A DNA stretch of 64,000 nucleotides, from NCBI RefSeq assembly GCF_000422825.1, contig NZ_KE383929.1, forward strand, positions 434,001 to 498,000. Direction: 5' to 3'. Origin of the DNA: Nocardioides insulae DSM 17944 (lineage in GTDB: Bacteria > Actinomycetota > Actinomycetes > Propionibacteriales > Nocardioidaceae). The position numbers and the translations under genes were made by a program. Position 1 is the first letter of the stretch; every line of letters begins with the position of its first letter. The notes under the pieces were generated by a model. It did no database searches. It had not been told where the DNA came from and saw nothing but the letters and a program-made list of their open reading frames with translations. This document shows, piece after piece, positions 34,447-43,269 of the stretch.

Positions 34447-35589
34447 TCACGGTGCCCACCGGCCCGAGGAGGTGCCTCGTAGATCGGCCAGGATCTCTTC
34501 GGCGCGGGCCCCACGCACCACCCGCGGCGCGAACGTGCCGGGCGTCATCGCGTAAGGAACGAACCGGATCCGCCGCAGTTCACCACCGCGCCAGGTCGTC
34601 TCCAGCACGATGCCCTGCATCGTCTCGGCCATGAAGTCCATGTCGAAGACGAAATTGCCCAGCGAGTGCACCACCGGCACCCCGCGGACGCTCTCGACGC
34701 CCTGCACCCAGTGGGGGTGGCCGCCGACCACCAGGTCCGCGCCGGCCGCGACCAGCCGCCGCGACACCGCTCGCTGGATCGGTTCGGGCTCGTGGGTGTA
34801 CTGCGTGCCCCAGTGGGGCAGCACGATCACCGCATCCGCCTGCCGGTCCGCCTGCCGGATCACCCGGGCGAGGTGGGCGAGGTCCGCCCGGACCAGCGGG
34901 CCGGTCCGCGGCGGCATCCGGACGCCGAGGGCTCCCGCGTCCGTGCTGGTGGCGCGGGGCGTCTCGCCGATCGCGTTGAAGCCGAGCAGAGCGAACGTCG
35001 TACCGCCCACCCGGAGGTACGCCGGCCGGCTCGCCGCCACCAGATCCCGACCGACCCCGAACGGCACGATCGGGCTCTCCCTGATCCGTGCGACCGTGTC
35101 GAGCATGGCGCGCCGGCCGTAGTCGCCGGAGTGGTTGTTGGCCAACGACAGCGCATCGAACCCGGCACGCCGCAACGGCCCCAGCACGGCCGGCCCGGAA
35201 CCGAACGAATCATCGCCCTGGGTCGGGGCGCCGTCGGTGGAGAGTGTCATCTCCAGGTTTCCCACGGTGAGGTCCGCGTTGCGCAGTCGGGGCGACATCG
35301 GGGCCAGCGCGTCCGACGCGTCGGGCACACCCCGGGTGAGCATCAGGTCGCCGACCAGGGTCACCGAGACCGGGCCCCGCGGCACCGAAGGGGGCGGGGG
35401 CTTGATCGCCTCGGGTGAGTTCGCGGGCAGCGGGTCGGGTGGTGGCACCGCCGGCGCGGACGACGTGCTCGCCCCGGGGGAGGCGGGCGGAGACGAGGAG
35501 TCGCCCGGCGTACTGGTCGTACAGCCGGTCGAGCAGCCGGCCGCCAGCGCGCCGATCACTGCCGGGAGCATCCAGCCGGGTGCGCGCAT
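34447..35589 (-). CDS. CapA-family metallophosphatase-like exported protein
   Basis: A 380-residue protein of the CapA/PgsA family, which shares the calcineurin-like fold. A signal with Cys (ALAAGCSTGC) suggests export and perhaps lipidation, followed by a Pro/Ser-rich linker to about residue 70. The core has VTLVGDLMLTRGV, NADLTVGNLEMTLS, ALSLANNHSGDYG, VLPHWGTQYTHEP and VVGGHPHWVQGV, the metal-site motifs of the family. Some relatives take part in poly-gamma-glutamate capsule export, but no capBC genes are present here, so a general hydrolase role is equally likely. The ribosome site is weak. Confidence 0.85.
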   Translation of the reverse strand: MRAPGWMLPAVIGALAAGCSTGCTTSTPGDSSSPPASPGASTSSAPAVPPPDPLPANSPEAIKPPPPSVPRGPVSVTLVGDLMLTRGVPDASDALAPMSPRLRNADLTVGNLEMTLSTDGAPTQGDDSFGSGPAVLGPLRRAGFDALSLANNHSGDYGRRAMLDTVARIRESPIVPFGVGRDLVAASRPAYLRVGGTTFALLGFNAIGETPRATSTDAGALGVRMPPRTGPLVRADLAHLARVIRQADRQADAVIVLPHWGTQYTHEPEPIQRAVSRRLVAAGADLVVGGHPHWVQGVESVRGVPVVHSLGNFVFDMDFMAETMQGIVLETTWRGGELRRIRFVPYAMTPGTFAPRVVRGARAEEILADLRGTSSGRWAP

Positions 35590-35648
35590 CGCTCCACGGT
35601 ACGGCGCCCGGCTGTGTCCGGCTCGCTGCGGCCGCTCGCCTCGGGCCG

Positions 35649-35670
35649 CGGGTGGGTTGTCACCCACCCG
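35649..35670. terminator. Perfect 9-bp hairpin after SurA-like gene
   Basis: CGGGTGGGT (35649-35657) and its exact complement (35662-35670) surround the loop TGTC, just past the stop of the minus-strand lipoprotein gene and before the CapA-like gene, so the two are probably separate transcripts. Confidence 0.6.
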
Positions 35671-35687
35671 GGGCACTCAGGCGCCGG

Positions 35688-36446
35688 TCACAGGTTGATC
35701 GTGACCTTGCCCTTGCTGCGAAGCGAGGTCACCAGCTTCTGCGCGACCTCGTTCTGCTTCTCCGACTTGGCCTGCTCCACCAACTGGGAGCGGACCTTGT
35801 CGAAGGCGGGGAGTCCGCCCTTCTGGCCGCTGGCCTGCTGCTGCTTCTTCGCCTGGTCGTAGATCTTGTGCAGCTCGGCGTCGGTCGGCTTGGCGTCGCC
35901 GCCCTCCTTGGCGAGCAACTGCTCGATCTCCTTCTGCTCGCCCACCTCGGTGCGCACCTCGTCCGCGTCCATGCCCTGCTTCTTCAGCGCTGCGAGGAAC
36001 TGGTCCGCGCTCTTCAGCCCGTTCTGCTTCGCCAGGTCGGCCAGGGCCGTCTCCACCTCGTCGGCGGAGGTCGTGAAGCCGCGCCGCTCGGCCTCCTGGG
36101 TGAGCAGGAGGGTGCCGACCATGGTCTCGGCGACCTGCTTCTTCAGCTGGTCCTGGTCGACGGGCGAGCCGGACTGCTGCGCCTGGGTGGAGGCCTGTTG
36201 GAACTGGCTCTCATACATCTGGCCGAACTCGCCCTTGGAGATCTTCTCCCCGTTGACGCTGGCCACCACGTCCGGCACACCGCTCAGGTCCGCCTTCGCA
36301 GCCTCCGGCGAGGAGGATGCCGAGGCCGACCCGGACTTGGCCCCACCACTGTCACCGCTGTCGTCGCCCCCGCAGGCTCCGGCCCCGAAGAGGACCCCTG
36401 CCACGAGCAGGCCCGACACTGTCTTCTTGATCGAGTTCATGCGCAT
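35688..36446 (-). CDS. SurA N-terminal-like chaperone lipoprotein
   Basis: A 252-residue surface lipoprotein. The signal MRMNSIKKTVSGLLVAGVLF ends in GAGAC, a lipobox, followed by a Gly/Ser/Asp linker. The rest is charged and helical with the SurA_N pattern: VVASVNGEKISKGEFGQMYE, LKKQVAETMVGTLLLTQEAERRGF, and a long Lys/Gln-rich helix. There is no peptidyl-prolyl isomerase (parvulin) domain, so a holdase role in folding exported proteins is the likely reading. ATG codons at 36446 and 36440 are both possible, with GGTGGGA just upstream. Confidence 0.82.
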   Translation of the reverse strand: MRMNSIKKTVSGLLVAGVLFGAGACGGDDSGDSGGAKSGSASASSSPEAAKADLSGVPDVVASVNGEKISKGEFGQMYESQFQQASTQAQQSGSPVDQDQLKKQVAETMVGTLLLTQEAERRGFTTSADEVETALADLAKQNGLKSADQFLAALKKQGMDADEVRTEVGEQKEIEQLLAKEGGDAKPTDAELHKIYDQAKKQQQASGQKGGLPAFDKVRSQLVEQAKSEKQNEVAQKLVTSLRSKGKVTINL

Positions 36447-36532
36447 CGGTCCCACCGTGTCACACGAGCCAAACCGGCCCCTCATCCTCGATCCGGCGAG
36501 ACCCACCCCATGCCCGGCCCGGCCCGGCACGC

Positions 36533-36578
36533 ACGTACGGCGGCCCCTCGACCACCGGGTCGAGGGACCGCCGTACGT
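36533..36578. terminator. 21-bp hairpin after the acyl-CoA dehydrogenase operon
   Basis: Arms 36533-36553 and 36558-36578 are complementary over 21 bases with one mismatch, loop ACCG. It is the strongest hairpin in the window and sits between the dehydrogenase stop and the SurA-like start on the minus strand. A 13-base direct repeat, GGACCCGGGACCA, follows at 36611-36636. Confidence 0.75.
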
Positions 36579-36647
36579 GAAGGCTCCTCCGGGACCACCG
36601 CCCGGGACTGGGACCCGGGACCAGGACCCGGGACCACGGCCCAGTGA

Positions 36648-37793
36648 CTACGGGACGGGCTCGAGCTCCGCGTAGTCGCCGACCCGGCAAGCCAGCAGGC
36701 CGAGGTGGTGGTTGCCGTCGCCGAAGAGGTGGTCGAGGGCGGTCAATCGGCTGGTGTAGGCACCGATGCTGTACTCCGCGGTCATGCCGATGCCGCCGTG
36801 CAACTGGATGGCCTCCTGACCGACCTGTCGGCCGGCCCGGCTGATCCGCAGCGACGCCCGGGCCGCCGCCTGGGCGACAAACTCGTCGGTCGACGACTCG
36901 GCCAGCACCATCGAGGCCCACACGGCCACACTGCGGGAGAGCTCGAGCTGGACGTAGAGATCGGCCGCACGGAACGTCAGCGCCTGGAAGGTGTTGAGCG
37001 GGACGCCGAACTGCTTGCGGCTGGTGAGGTACGACGAGGTCGTGTTGATCGCGACCTCCATCAGCCCGATCGCCTCGTTGGCGGCCGCGATCCGGGCCCC
37101 GTCGAGCACCCGAGCGATCACGCCGGTCCTGTCCTCGGCCGCCCCGAGCGGGGTCGCGGCGGCGCCGTCGAGGACGACCCGGGCGGCCCGCCCGCCGTCG
37201 TGGGTGCGGTAGCCCTCGCGGGACACGCCCTGGGCGGACGGGTCGACCACGAACAGGCCGGTGCCGCCCTCGGGCAGCGCCGCGCTCACGATCAGGACGT
37301 CGGCCCGGGCGCCCTGGATCACCGGCTCCTTGGTGCCGGAGAGCGTCCAGGTGTCCCCGCCGTCGGTCGCGGTGACCACCGACGCGGTCGGCTCCCAGCG
37401 GGAGCCGGGCTCGGCGTGGGCGAAGGCCACGATGCTCTCACCGGCGGAGATGCCGCCCAGCAGCTCGGTCTTCTGCACCTCGGTGCCGGCCGCGGCGATC
37501 GCGCCACCGGCCAGCACGACCGTGGTGAGGAACGGCTCGGGCGCGACCACGCGGCCGAGCTCCTCGGCCACGATCCCGACCTCGATCGCGCTCGCGCCCA
37601 TGCCGCCGTACTGCTCCTCGAAGGGCAGGCCCAGCAGGCCCATCTCGGCGAGCTGGCCCCAGACCTGCTCGCTGAAGCCGGGGTCCGCGGCGACCGCACG
37701 GCGCCGCTCCTCGTAGTCGGAGTAGGCCTTGCCGATCAGGCCGCGGACGGCCTCGCGGAGGGCCTGCTGCTCGTCGTCGTAGTTGAAGTCCAT
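36648..37793 (-). CDS. Acyl-CoA dehydrogenase family protein (partner subunit)
   Basis: A 381-residue protein with the acyl-CoA dehydrogenase fold. DEQQALREAVRGLI is the N-terminal helix, LPFEEQYGGMGAS the middle-domain entry, and EAIQLHGGIGMTAEYSIGAY the C-terminal flavin-binding box. Several otherwise conserved positions in the middle domain are altered (EPVIQGARADVLIVSA), as seen in the smaller subunits of heteromeric FadE pairs. GAGGGG precedes the ATG. It lies 10 bases after the larger dehydrogenase, so the two probably form an alpha2beta2 enzyme as in steroid side-chain or pimeloyl-CoA dehydrogenases. The substrate is not determined. Confidence 0.88.
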   Translation of the reverse strand: MDFNYDDEQQALREAVRGLIGKAYSDYEERRRAVAADPGFSEQVWGQLAEMGLLGLPFEEQYGGMGASAIEVGIVAEELGRVVAPEPFLTTVVLAGGAIAAAGTEVQKTELLGGISAGESIVAFAHAEPGSRWEPTASVVTATDGGDTWTLSGTKEPVIQGARADVLIVSAALPEGGTGLFVVDPSAQGVSREGYRTHDGGRAARVVLDGAAATPLGAAEDRTGVIARVLDGARIAAANEAIGLMEVAINTTSSYLTSRKQFGVPLNTFQALTFRAADLYVQLELSRSVAVWASMVLAESSTDEFVAQAAARASLRISRAGRQVGQEAIQLHGGIGMTAEYSIGAYTSRLTALDHLFGDGNHHLGLLACRVGDYAELEPVP

Positions 37794-37803
37794 CGTTGTC
37801 CCC

Positions 37804-38976
37804 TCAGAGTCCCAGGATGGTGCGCGAGATGATCTGACGCTGGACTTCGTTGGAGCCGCCGTAGATCGTCGTCTTGCGGGTGTTCAGGTACGCCGGCGTC
37901 GACCGCCGGGCCCACAGCGGGACCGTCGAGTCGTCGTCCGCGCCGCTGGCCAGCGAGGCCGGACCGGCGAGGTCGACGGTCAGCTCGGTGACCGCCTGCT
38001 GCAACTCGCTGCCCTTGAGCTTGAGCACCGAGGAAGCCGGGTCGGGCTTGCCGTCCGCGGAGTTCGCGGCCACGCGCAGCGCGGTGAGCTCGAGCGCGAG
38101 CAGGTCGGTCTCGAGCTCCACGAAGCGCGTGGAGAACTGCGGGTCGTCCAGGAGGGTGCCGTCCCCGACCTTGATCGAGGCTGCGAACTCCTTGGCCTGA
38201 GCCAGGCGCGCCTTGGTGGTGCCGACCCGGGCGATGCCCACCCGCTCGTTGCCGAGCAGGAACTTGGCGTAGTCCCAGGCCCGGTTCTCCTCGCCGACCA
38301 GGTTCTCGACGGGCACGCGTACGTCGGTGAACCAGACCTCGTTGACCTCCTTGCCGCCGTCGATCAGCTCGATCGGGCGGACCTCGAGGCCGGGCGACTT
38401 CATGTCGATGAGCAGCATCGAGATGCCGGCCTGCTTCTTCACCTCCGGGTTGGTGCGGACCAGGGTGAAGATCCAGTCGCCGAACTGCCCGAGCGTGGTC
38501 CAGGTCTTCTGACCGTTGACGACGTAGTGGTCGCCGTCGCGGACCGCACGGGTCTTCAGCGAGGCGAGGTCGGAGCCCGCGTCGGGCTCGGAGAAGCCCT
38601 GGGACCACCAGATGTCCATGTTGGCGGTCGCGGGCAGGAAGCGCTCCTTCATCTCCTGCGTGGCGAACTGCGCGAGGACCGGGCCGATCATCGAGGCGTT
38701 GAACGCCAGCGGCTCGGGCACGTAGGCCCGCTGCAACTCCTCGTGCCAGATGTGCTTCTGCATGAGGGTCCAGTCCTTGCCGCCCCATTCGGTCGGCCAA
38801 CTGGGCACGGCCAGGCCGTTCTCGTTGAGGATCCGCATGCTCTGGACGAGCTGCTCACGGGTGAGTTCGCCGTTGTCCCGGACGACGTCGCGGATCTCCT
38901 GGGGGATCTTCGTCGTGAAGAACTCCCGCAACTGGTCTCGGAACTCGGCGTCCTCGGCTGACAGGGTCAGCTGCAT
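37804..38976 (-). CDS. Acyl-CoA dehydrogenase (large-subunit type)
   Basis: A 390-residue flavoprotein, first gene of the pair, with an excellent AGGAGGTG ribosome site. The FAD/substrate segment WWSQGFSEPDAGSDLASLKT, the WTTLGQFGDWIF strand and the C-terminal TTIYGGSNEVQRQIISRTIL are classic. The N-terminus resembles proteins annotated as pimeloyl-CoA dehydrogenase large subunit, an annotation that is often loose. Upstream at about 39030-39075 is an A+T-richer stretch that probably contains the promoter. Confidence 0.9.
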   Translation of the reverse strand: MQLTLSAEDAEFRDQLREFFTTKIPQEIRDVVRDNGELTREQLVQSMRILNENGLAVPSWPTEWGGKDWTLMQKHIWHEELQRAYVPEPLAFNASMIGPVLAQFATQEMKERFLPATANMDIWWSQGFSEPDAGSDLASLKTRAVRDGDHYVVNGQKTWTTLGQFGDWIFTLVRTNPEVKKQAGISMLLIDMKSPGLEVRPIELIDGGKEVNEVWFTDVRVPVENLVGEENRAWDYAKFLLGNERVGIARVGTTKARLAQAKEFAASIKVGDGTLLDDPQFSTRFVELETDLLALELTALRVAANSADGKPDPASSVLKLKGSELQQAVTELTVDLAGPASLASGADDDSTVPLWARRSTPAYLNTRKTTIYGGSNEVQRQIISRTILGL

Positions 38977-39344
38977 CGGTGCACCTCCTGCTTCAGGGAT
39001 GGTCAGTGGCCGGATCTGATCATGGCGCGCCCGAAAAAGCGACCGCTCAGTAAGTCAGACAGATCACATCAAACCTTACGCCCAGTACCCCCGCGCACGC
39101 ACCCGGTCCCAGAGGGACATCGCCGACCTCGTCGTACCCTCGCCCACGACTTCGCGAGTCCGCTCGGCGCACCCATCGGGAAGGCCGGTGTGGATTCCGG
39201 TCCGCGTTGGGTACGCCGTCCCCATGGAAGCCTCGATCCACCCCGACGGCCGCGGCCGTCGTGGGCGTGCGTGTGCGGTCCATTCCGATCAGGCCGGGGC
39301 GATTCGTCGACCAGCGCCGGCAACCGTCCCGAAGGAGCATCGCC
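38977..39344. other. Intergenic region, divergent promoters
   Basis: 368 bases between divergent operons with no credible gene. The stretch near 39040-39075 (TCAGTAAGTCAGACAGATC and following) is A+T-rich and holds TTGATG- and TACTGA-like hexamers on the minus strand, but spacing is short, so the promoter call is tentative. The remainder shows no hairpin or repeat that I could support. Confidence 0.4.
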
Positions 39345-41138
39345 ATGCCCACTGTCGCTGATCACCTCCTGACCCGGCTGAGGGACTGGGGAGTCACGCA
39401 GGTCTTCGGCTACCCCGGCGACGGGATCAACGGGATCCTCGGCGCCTTCTCCCGAGCCGATGACCAGCCGCGCTTCATCCAGAGCAGGCACGAGGAGATG
39501 TCGGCCTTCGAGGCGGTCGGCTACGCCAAGTTCAGCGGCCGGCCGGGGATCTGCCTGGCGACCTCCGGCCCCGGTGCCATCCACCTGCTCAACGGGCTCT
39601 ACGACGCCAAACTCGACCATGTCCCGGTCGTGGCGATCGTCGGGCAGACCAACCGCAGCGCCATCGGCGGCTCCTACCAGCAGGAGGTGGACCTGCTCAG
39701 TCTGTTCAAGGACGTCGCCAGTGACTACGTCCAGATGGTCACCGTCCCCGAGCAGTTGCCCAATGTCGTGGACCGGGCGATCCGCATCGCGACGGCTCGA
39801 CGCGTGCCCACCGCCGTGATCGTCCCCAACGACGTCCAGGAACTGGACTACTCCCCTCCGACCCACGACTTCAAGATGGTCCCCTCCAGCCTGGACATCA
39901 CCATGCCCCAGGTCTCACCCGACGACGCGGGAGTACGCCGGGCGGCCGACCTGCTCAACACCGGGGACCGGGTCGCGATCCTGGTCGGTCAGGGCGCACG
40001 GGGCGCGGCCGCCGAGATCGAGGAGGTGGTCGGCCTCCTCGGCGCAGGTGTGGCCAAGGCACTGCTGGGCAAGGACGTGCTCAGCGACGAACTCCCCTGG
40101 GTCACCGGATCGATCGGTCTCCTCGGCACCCGCCCGAGCTACGAGATGATGCGCGAGTGCGACACGCTGCTCACCGTCGGCAGCAACTTCCCCTACAGCC
40201 AGTTCCTGCCGGAGCTCGACCAGGCCCGCGCGGTCCAGATCGACGTCGATCCCTCGTTCATCGGGATGCGCTACCCCTACGAGGTCAACCTGGTGGGCGA
40301 CGCCGCCAGGACCCTGCAGGCCCTGATCCCCCTGCTGAAGCACAAGCCGGACCGCAGCTGGCAGGACACGATCGTCGGCAACGTCCAGCGCTGGTGGGAG
40401 GTGATGGACGCCGAGGCCCGGGTGAGCGCGGATCCGGTCAACCCGATGCGCATCTTCAGCGAGTTCTCGGCGTTGTCGCCCCCCGACGCGATGGTGACCG
40501 CGGACAGCGGCTCGGCCGCGAACTGGTACGCCCGGCAGGTCAGGTTCCGTGCCGACATGCGAGGCACCCTGTCCGGCACGCTGGCCACGATGGGGCCGGC
40601 GGTCCCCTACGCGATCGGCGCCAAGTTCGCGCATCCGGACCGACCGGCGGTCGCGTTCGAGGGTGACGGCGCCATGCAGATGAACGGGCTGGCCGAGCTG
40701 ATCACCATCTCCCGCTACTGGCAGGGCTGGAGTGACCCCCGACTGGTCGTGGCGGTGCTGCACAACAACGACCTCAACCAGGTCACCTGGGAGCTCCGCG
40801 CGATGGGCGGGACCCCCAGGTTCGTCGAGTCCCAGGCACTCCCGGACGTCGACTACGCCGGCTTCGCCGCCGGCTGCGGGCTGGGCGCCCTGTCCATCAC
40901 CGACCCGGAGGACCTAGCCGAGGCGTGGCGGACGGCGCTGTCCGCCGACCGGCCCTACGTCCTCGATGTCCGGTGCGATCCCGACGTACCGCCCATCCCG
41001 CCGCACTCCGACCTGGAACAGATGACGGCGACCGCCAAGGCGCTGATCAAGGGCGACACCAGCCGCTGGGGCGTCGTACGCGAAGGCATCAGGATCAAGG
41101 CCCAGGAGTTCCTTCCGGGCCGGAAGGACGAGTCGTGA
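39345..41138 (+). CDS. Pyruvate oxidase/PoxB-like TPP-dependent enzyme
   Basis: A 597-residue TPP enzyme with AAGGAG before the ATG. The PYR domain has DWGVTQVFGYPGDGINGILG and Glu50 in QSRHEEMSAFEAVGYAKF. The TPP domain has VAFEGDGAMQMNGLAEL and VAVLHNNDLNQVTWELR. The GYPGDGINGI start is typical of PoxB-like enzymes and distinguishes it from acetolactate synthase. PoxB itself converts pyruvate to acetate and CO2 and reduces quinone at the membrane. The C-terminus here has no obvious amphipathic lipid-binding helix, so the electron acceptor is uncertain. It starts a three-gene coupled operon. Confidence 0.88.
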   Translation: MPTVADHLLTRLRDWGVTQVFGYPGDGINGILGAFSRADDQPRFIQSRHEEMSAFEAVGYAKFSGRPGICLATSGPGAIHLLNGLYDAKLDHVPVVAIVGQTNRSAIGGSYQQEVDLLSLFKDVASDYVQMVTVPEQLPNVVDRAIRIATARRVPTAVIVPNDVQELDYSPPTHDFKMVPSSLDITMPQVSPDDAGVRRAADLLNTGDRVAILVGQGARGAAAEIEEVVGLLGAGVAKALLGKDVLSDELPWVTGSIGLLGTRPSYEMMRECDTLLTVGSNFPYSQFLPELDQARAVQIDVDPSFIGMRYPYEVNLVGDAARTLQALIPLLKHKPDRSWQDTIVGNVQRWWEVMDAEARVSADPVNPMRIFSEFSALSPPDAMVTADSGSAANWYARQVRFRADMRGTLSGTLATMGPAVPYAIGAKFAHPDRPAVAFEGDGAMQMNGLAELITISRYWQGWSDPRLVVAVLHNNDLNQVTWELRAMGGTPRFVESQALPDVDYAGFAAGCGLGALSITDPEDLAEAWRTALSADRPYVLDVRCDPDVPPIPPHSDLEQMTATAKALIKGDTSRWGVVREGIRIKAQEFLPGRKDES

Positions 41139-41476
41139 GGAACGACGGCCCGCGAGAGCGGCGCGCCGATCGGAACGGTGTGTCGAGGTGGCGGTGTCGT
41201 CTGTTCGGCCATCAGGTGAGGTTCTGGGCCCAGGACGGCTCGCTGTGCTGGGCCTGTGCCCGGGACTGCGGTCACCAGGGCTCGAAGGGGTACGACCGCT
41301 CCGAGGACGCGGCTCGGTACGCGACCGCGTTCAACCGGCGCGACACCGAGGCCCTGGGACGGCGTGCTCCGCTGATCGGCCTGCTGCCGCTGCGGGTGGC
41401 ACGCTGGCTCAAGCCGACGCCCTCCCCCACCGGCTCGGGCTCGACGGCCACAGGGTCGAGCAGGGGGCGGTCGTGA
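41135..41476 (+). CDS. Small Cys-containing conserved protein
   Basis: A 113-residue basic protein starting at a GTG that overlaps the preceding stop by four bases (GTGA), with GGAAGGA upstream. The central part, CRLFGHQVRFWAQ, CWACARDCGHQGSKGYD and SEDAARYATAFNRRD, resembles small actinobacterial proteins with a CxxC...C arrangement that could bind zinc. The function is unknown. It ends in the same four-base overlap with the transporter gene, so it is translated with both neighbours. Confidence 0.7.
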   Translation: MRNDGPRERRADRNGVSRWRCRLFGHQVRFWAQDGSLCWACARDCGHQGSKGYDRSEDAARYATAFNRRDTEALGRRAPLIGLLPLRVARWLKPTPSPTGSGSTATGSSRGRS

Positions 41477-42951
41477 GCGGGGCCGCCGAACTCGGCACGA
41501 TCGAGACCAGGATCCCCGGGCGACTCGATCGACTGCCCTGGTCCCGCTTCCACTGGCGGGTGGTGCTGGGACTGGGCTGCGTCTGGTTGCTGGACGGGCT
41601 CGAGGTCACGATGGTCGGCAGTGTGGCCTCCCGGCTGACAGAGAGCGGCAGCGGGATCGATCTCTCAGCCGGTCAGATCGGCGTCTCCGCCGCGATCTAC
41701 ATCGTCGGCGCCTGCCTCGGCGCCCTCTTCTTCGGGCAGCTCACCGACCGCTTCGGACGCAAGCGCCTGTTCATGCTCACCCTGGGCGTCTACGTCGTGG
41801 CCACCGTCGCGACGGCGTTCGCATTCGCTCCGTGGTTCTTCTATCTGGCCAGATTTGTGACCGGGGCCGGCATCGGCGGTGAGTACGCCGCCATCAACTC
41901 CGCCATCGACGAGCTGATCCCCGCCCGCGTGCGCGGCCGGGTCGATCTGATCATCAACGGCTCGTACTGGCTGGGCGCCACCTGCGGCGCCGCCCTCGCG
42001 GTGGTGTTGTTGAACACCGCCTGGTTCGCGCCTGACCTCGGCTGGCGGCTGGCCTTCGGCCTGGGCGCGGTGCTCGGCTTCGTGGTGCTGCTGGTGCGGC
42101 GCAACGTCCCGGAGAGTCCGCGCTGGCTGTTCATCCACGGTCGTGAGGAGGAGGCGGAGCGGATCGTCGACGACATCGAGAAGGAGGTGCGCCGCGAGAC
42201 CGGGGACGACCTGGCGGAGGTCACCGAACGGCTCCCGGTGCGCCAGCGCCGGACGGTCAGCTTCCGCCAGATCGCCCAGGTAGCGTTCACCAAGTATCCG
42301 CGCCGCGCGGTGCTCGGCCTGGCGCTCTTCGTCGGGCAGGCATTCATGTACAACGGGGTCACCTTCAACCTCGGCACCTTGCTGAGCACCTTCTACGGGG
42401 TCGCCTCGGCGACGGTCCCGGTGTTCATCGTGATCTGGGCCCTCGCCAACTTCCTGGGCCCGGTCACCCTCGGCAGGTTCTTCGACACGGTCGGGCGTCG
42501 ACCGATGATCTCGCTGGCCTACCTCGGCTCCGCTGCCGTGGCCGCCGTGCTCGGCGTGTTCCTGGCCGTGGGGCCGGACAATGCGTGGTTCTTCCTGGCC
42601 ATCCTGGTCCTGTGCTTCTTCCTCGCCTCCTCGGGCGCGAGTGCGGCGTACCTGACGGTCAGCGAGATCTTCCCGATGGAGACCCGCGCGCTGGCGATCG
42701 CCTTCTTCTATGCGGTCGGAACGGCCGCGGGAGGGATCGTGGGTCCCCTGCTGTTCGGGCAGTTGATCGAGGTCGGGGACCGAGGCGTCATGGCGATCGC
42801 GTTCTACGTCAGCGCCGGCGTGATGGCCCTCGGCGGCCTCGCCGAACTGTTCCTCGGCGTCCGCGCCGAGAAGGCCGAACTCGAGGACATCGCCAAGCCC
42901 CTGTCCGTCGAGGAGGCCGAGCAGGAGGGGCCGGGCACCGCGGAGCAGTGA
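41473..42951 (+). CDS. MFS transporter, sugar/metabolite porter-like
   Basis: A 492-residue permease with 12 helices from a GTG that overlaps the previous stop by four bases. FGQLTDRFGRKRLFML is the loop 2-3 signature, ARFVTGAGIGGEYAAINS follows in helix 4, NVPESPRWLFIHGREEEAE is the central loop, and GRFFDTVGRRPMIS repeats the signature in the second half. This resembles metabolite:H+ symporters of the sugar-porter class. Its tie to a pyruvate oxidase-like enzyme suggests carriage of an organic acid, by inference only. Confidence 0.88.
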   Translation: MSGAAELGTIETRIPGRLDRLPWSRFHWRVVLGLGCVWLLDGLEVTMVGSVASRLTESGSGIDLSAGQIGVSAAIYIVGACLGALFFGQLTDRFGRKRLFMLTLGVYVVATVATAFAFAPWFFYLARFVTGAGIGGEYAAINSAIDELIPARVRGRVDLIINGSYWLGATCGAALAVVLLNTAWFAPDLGWRLAFGLGAVLGFVVLLVRRNVPESPRWLFIHGREEEAERIVDDIEKEVRRETGDDLAEVTERLPVRQRRTVSFRQIAQVAFTKYPRRAVLGLALFVGQAFMYNGVTFNLGTLLSTFYGVASATVPVFIVIWALANFLGPVTLGRFFDTVGRRPMISLAYLGSAAVAAVLGVFLAVGPDNAWFFLAILVLCFFLASSGASAAYLTVSEIFPMETRALAIAFFYAVGTAAGGIVGPLLFGQLIEVGDRGVMAIAFYVSAGVMALGGLAELFLGVRAEKAELEDIAKPLSVEEAEQEGPGTAEQ

Positions 42952-43012
42952 CCACACGGGTTCGGGTGCGTCCCGGTCCCGGCGCCCGCACCCGTAGGGA
43001 GCCCTCTGCGTC

Positions 43013-43186
43013 TCACCGAGCCTTGCGCCACCACGATCCGCGTCCGCGGGTGCGGCCCTCCCCGGACACCCGCTCGGGATCGTTCTGGACCTCACGCCCC
43101 CGGCGTCTGTCCGCCACGGCGGCGAGGACCAGCAACACCGCGACGGCGATCAGGACCACGACCATCACTACGACCATCTTCGACAT
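43013..43186 (-). CDS. Small single-pass membrane protein
   Basis: A 57-residue protein with an excellent ribosome site, AGGAGGTAAGAG, directly before the ATG at 43186. Residues 4-25 form one hydrophobic helix (KMVVVMVVVLIAVAVLLVL), followed by a basic, Arg-rich cytoplasmic tail ending SWWRKAR. It is too short to assign to a family. The strong translation signal and the clean helix-plus-tail design make it likely to be real. Confidence 0.65.
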   Translation of the reverse strand: MSKMVVVMVVVLIAVAVLLVLAAVADRRRGREVQNDPERVSGEGRTRGRGSWWRKAR

Positions 43187-43269
43187 CTCTTACCTCCTGG
43201 GCGTGCCAGTACCCGATGGCGCCTGTGTCAGACAGGCCCGTCCATGTCTGCCGGGATACTGCGGATCCC

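Noticed and set aside
39022..39372. Plus-strand frame beginning MARPKKRPLSKS, like a TetR N-terminus
   Set aside because: After the first few residues the sequence is Pro/Arg/Ser-rich with no helix-turn-helix, there is no ribosome site, and it overlaps the true start of the pyruvate oxidase-like gene.
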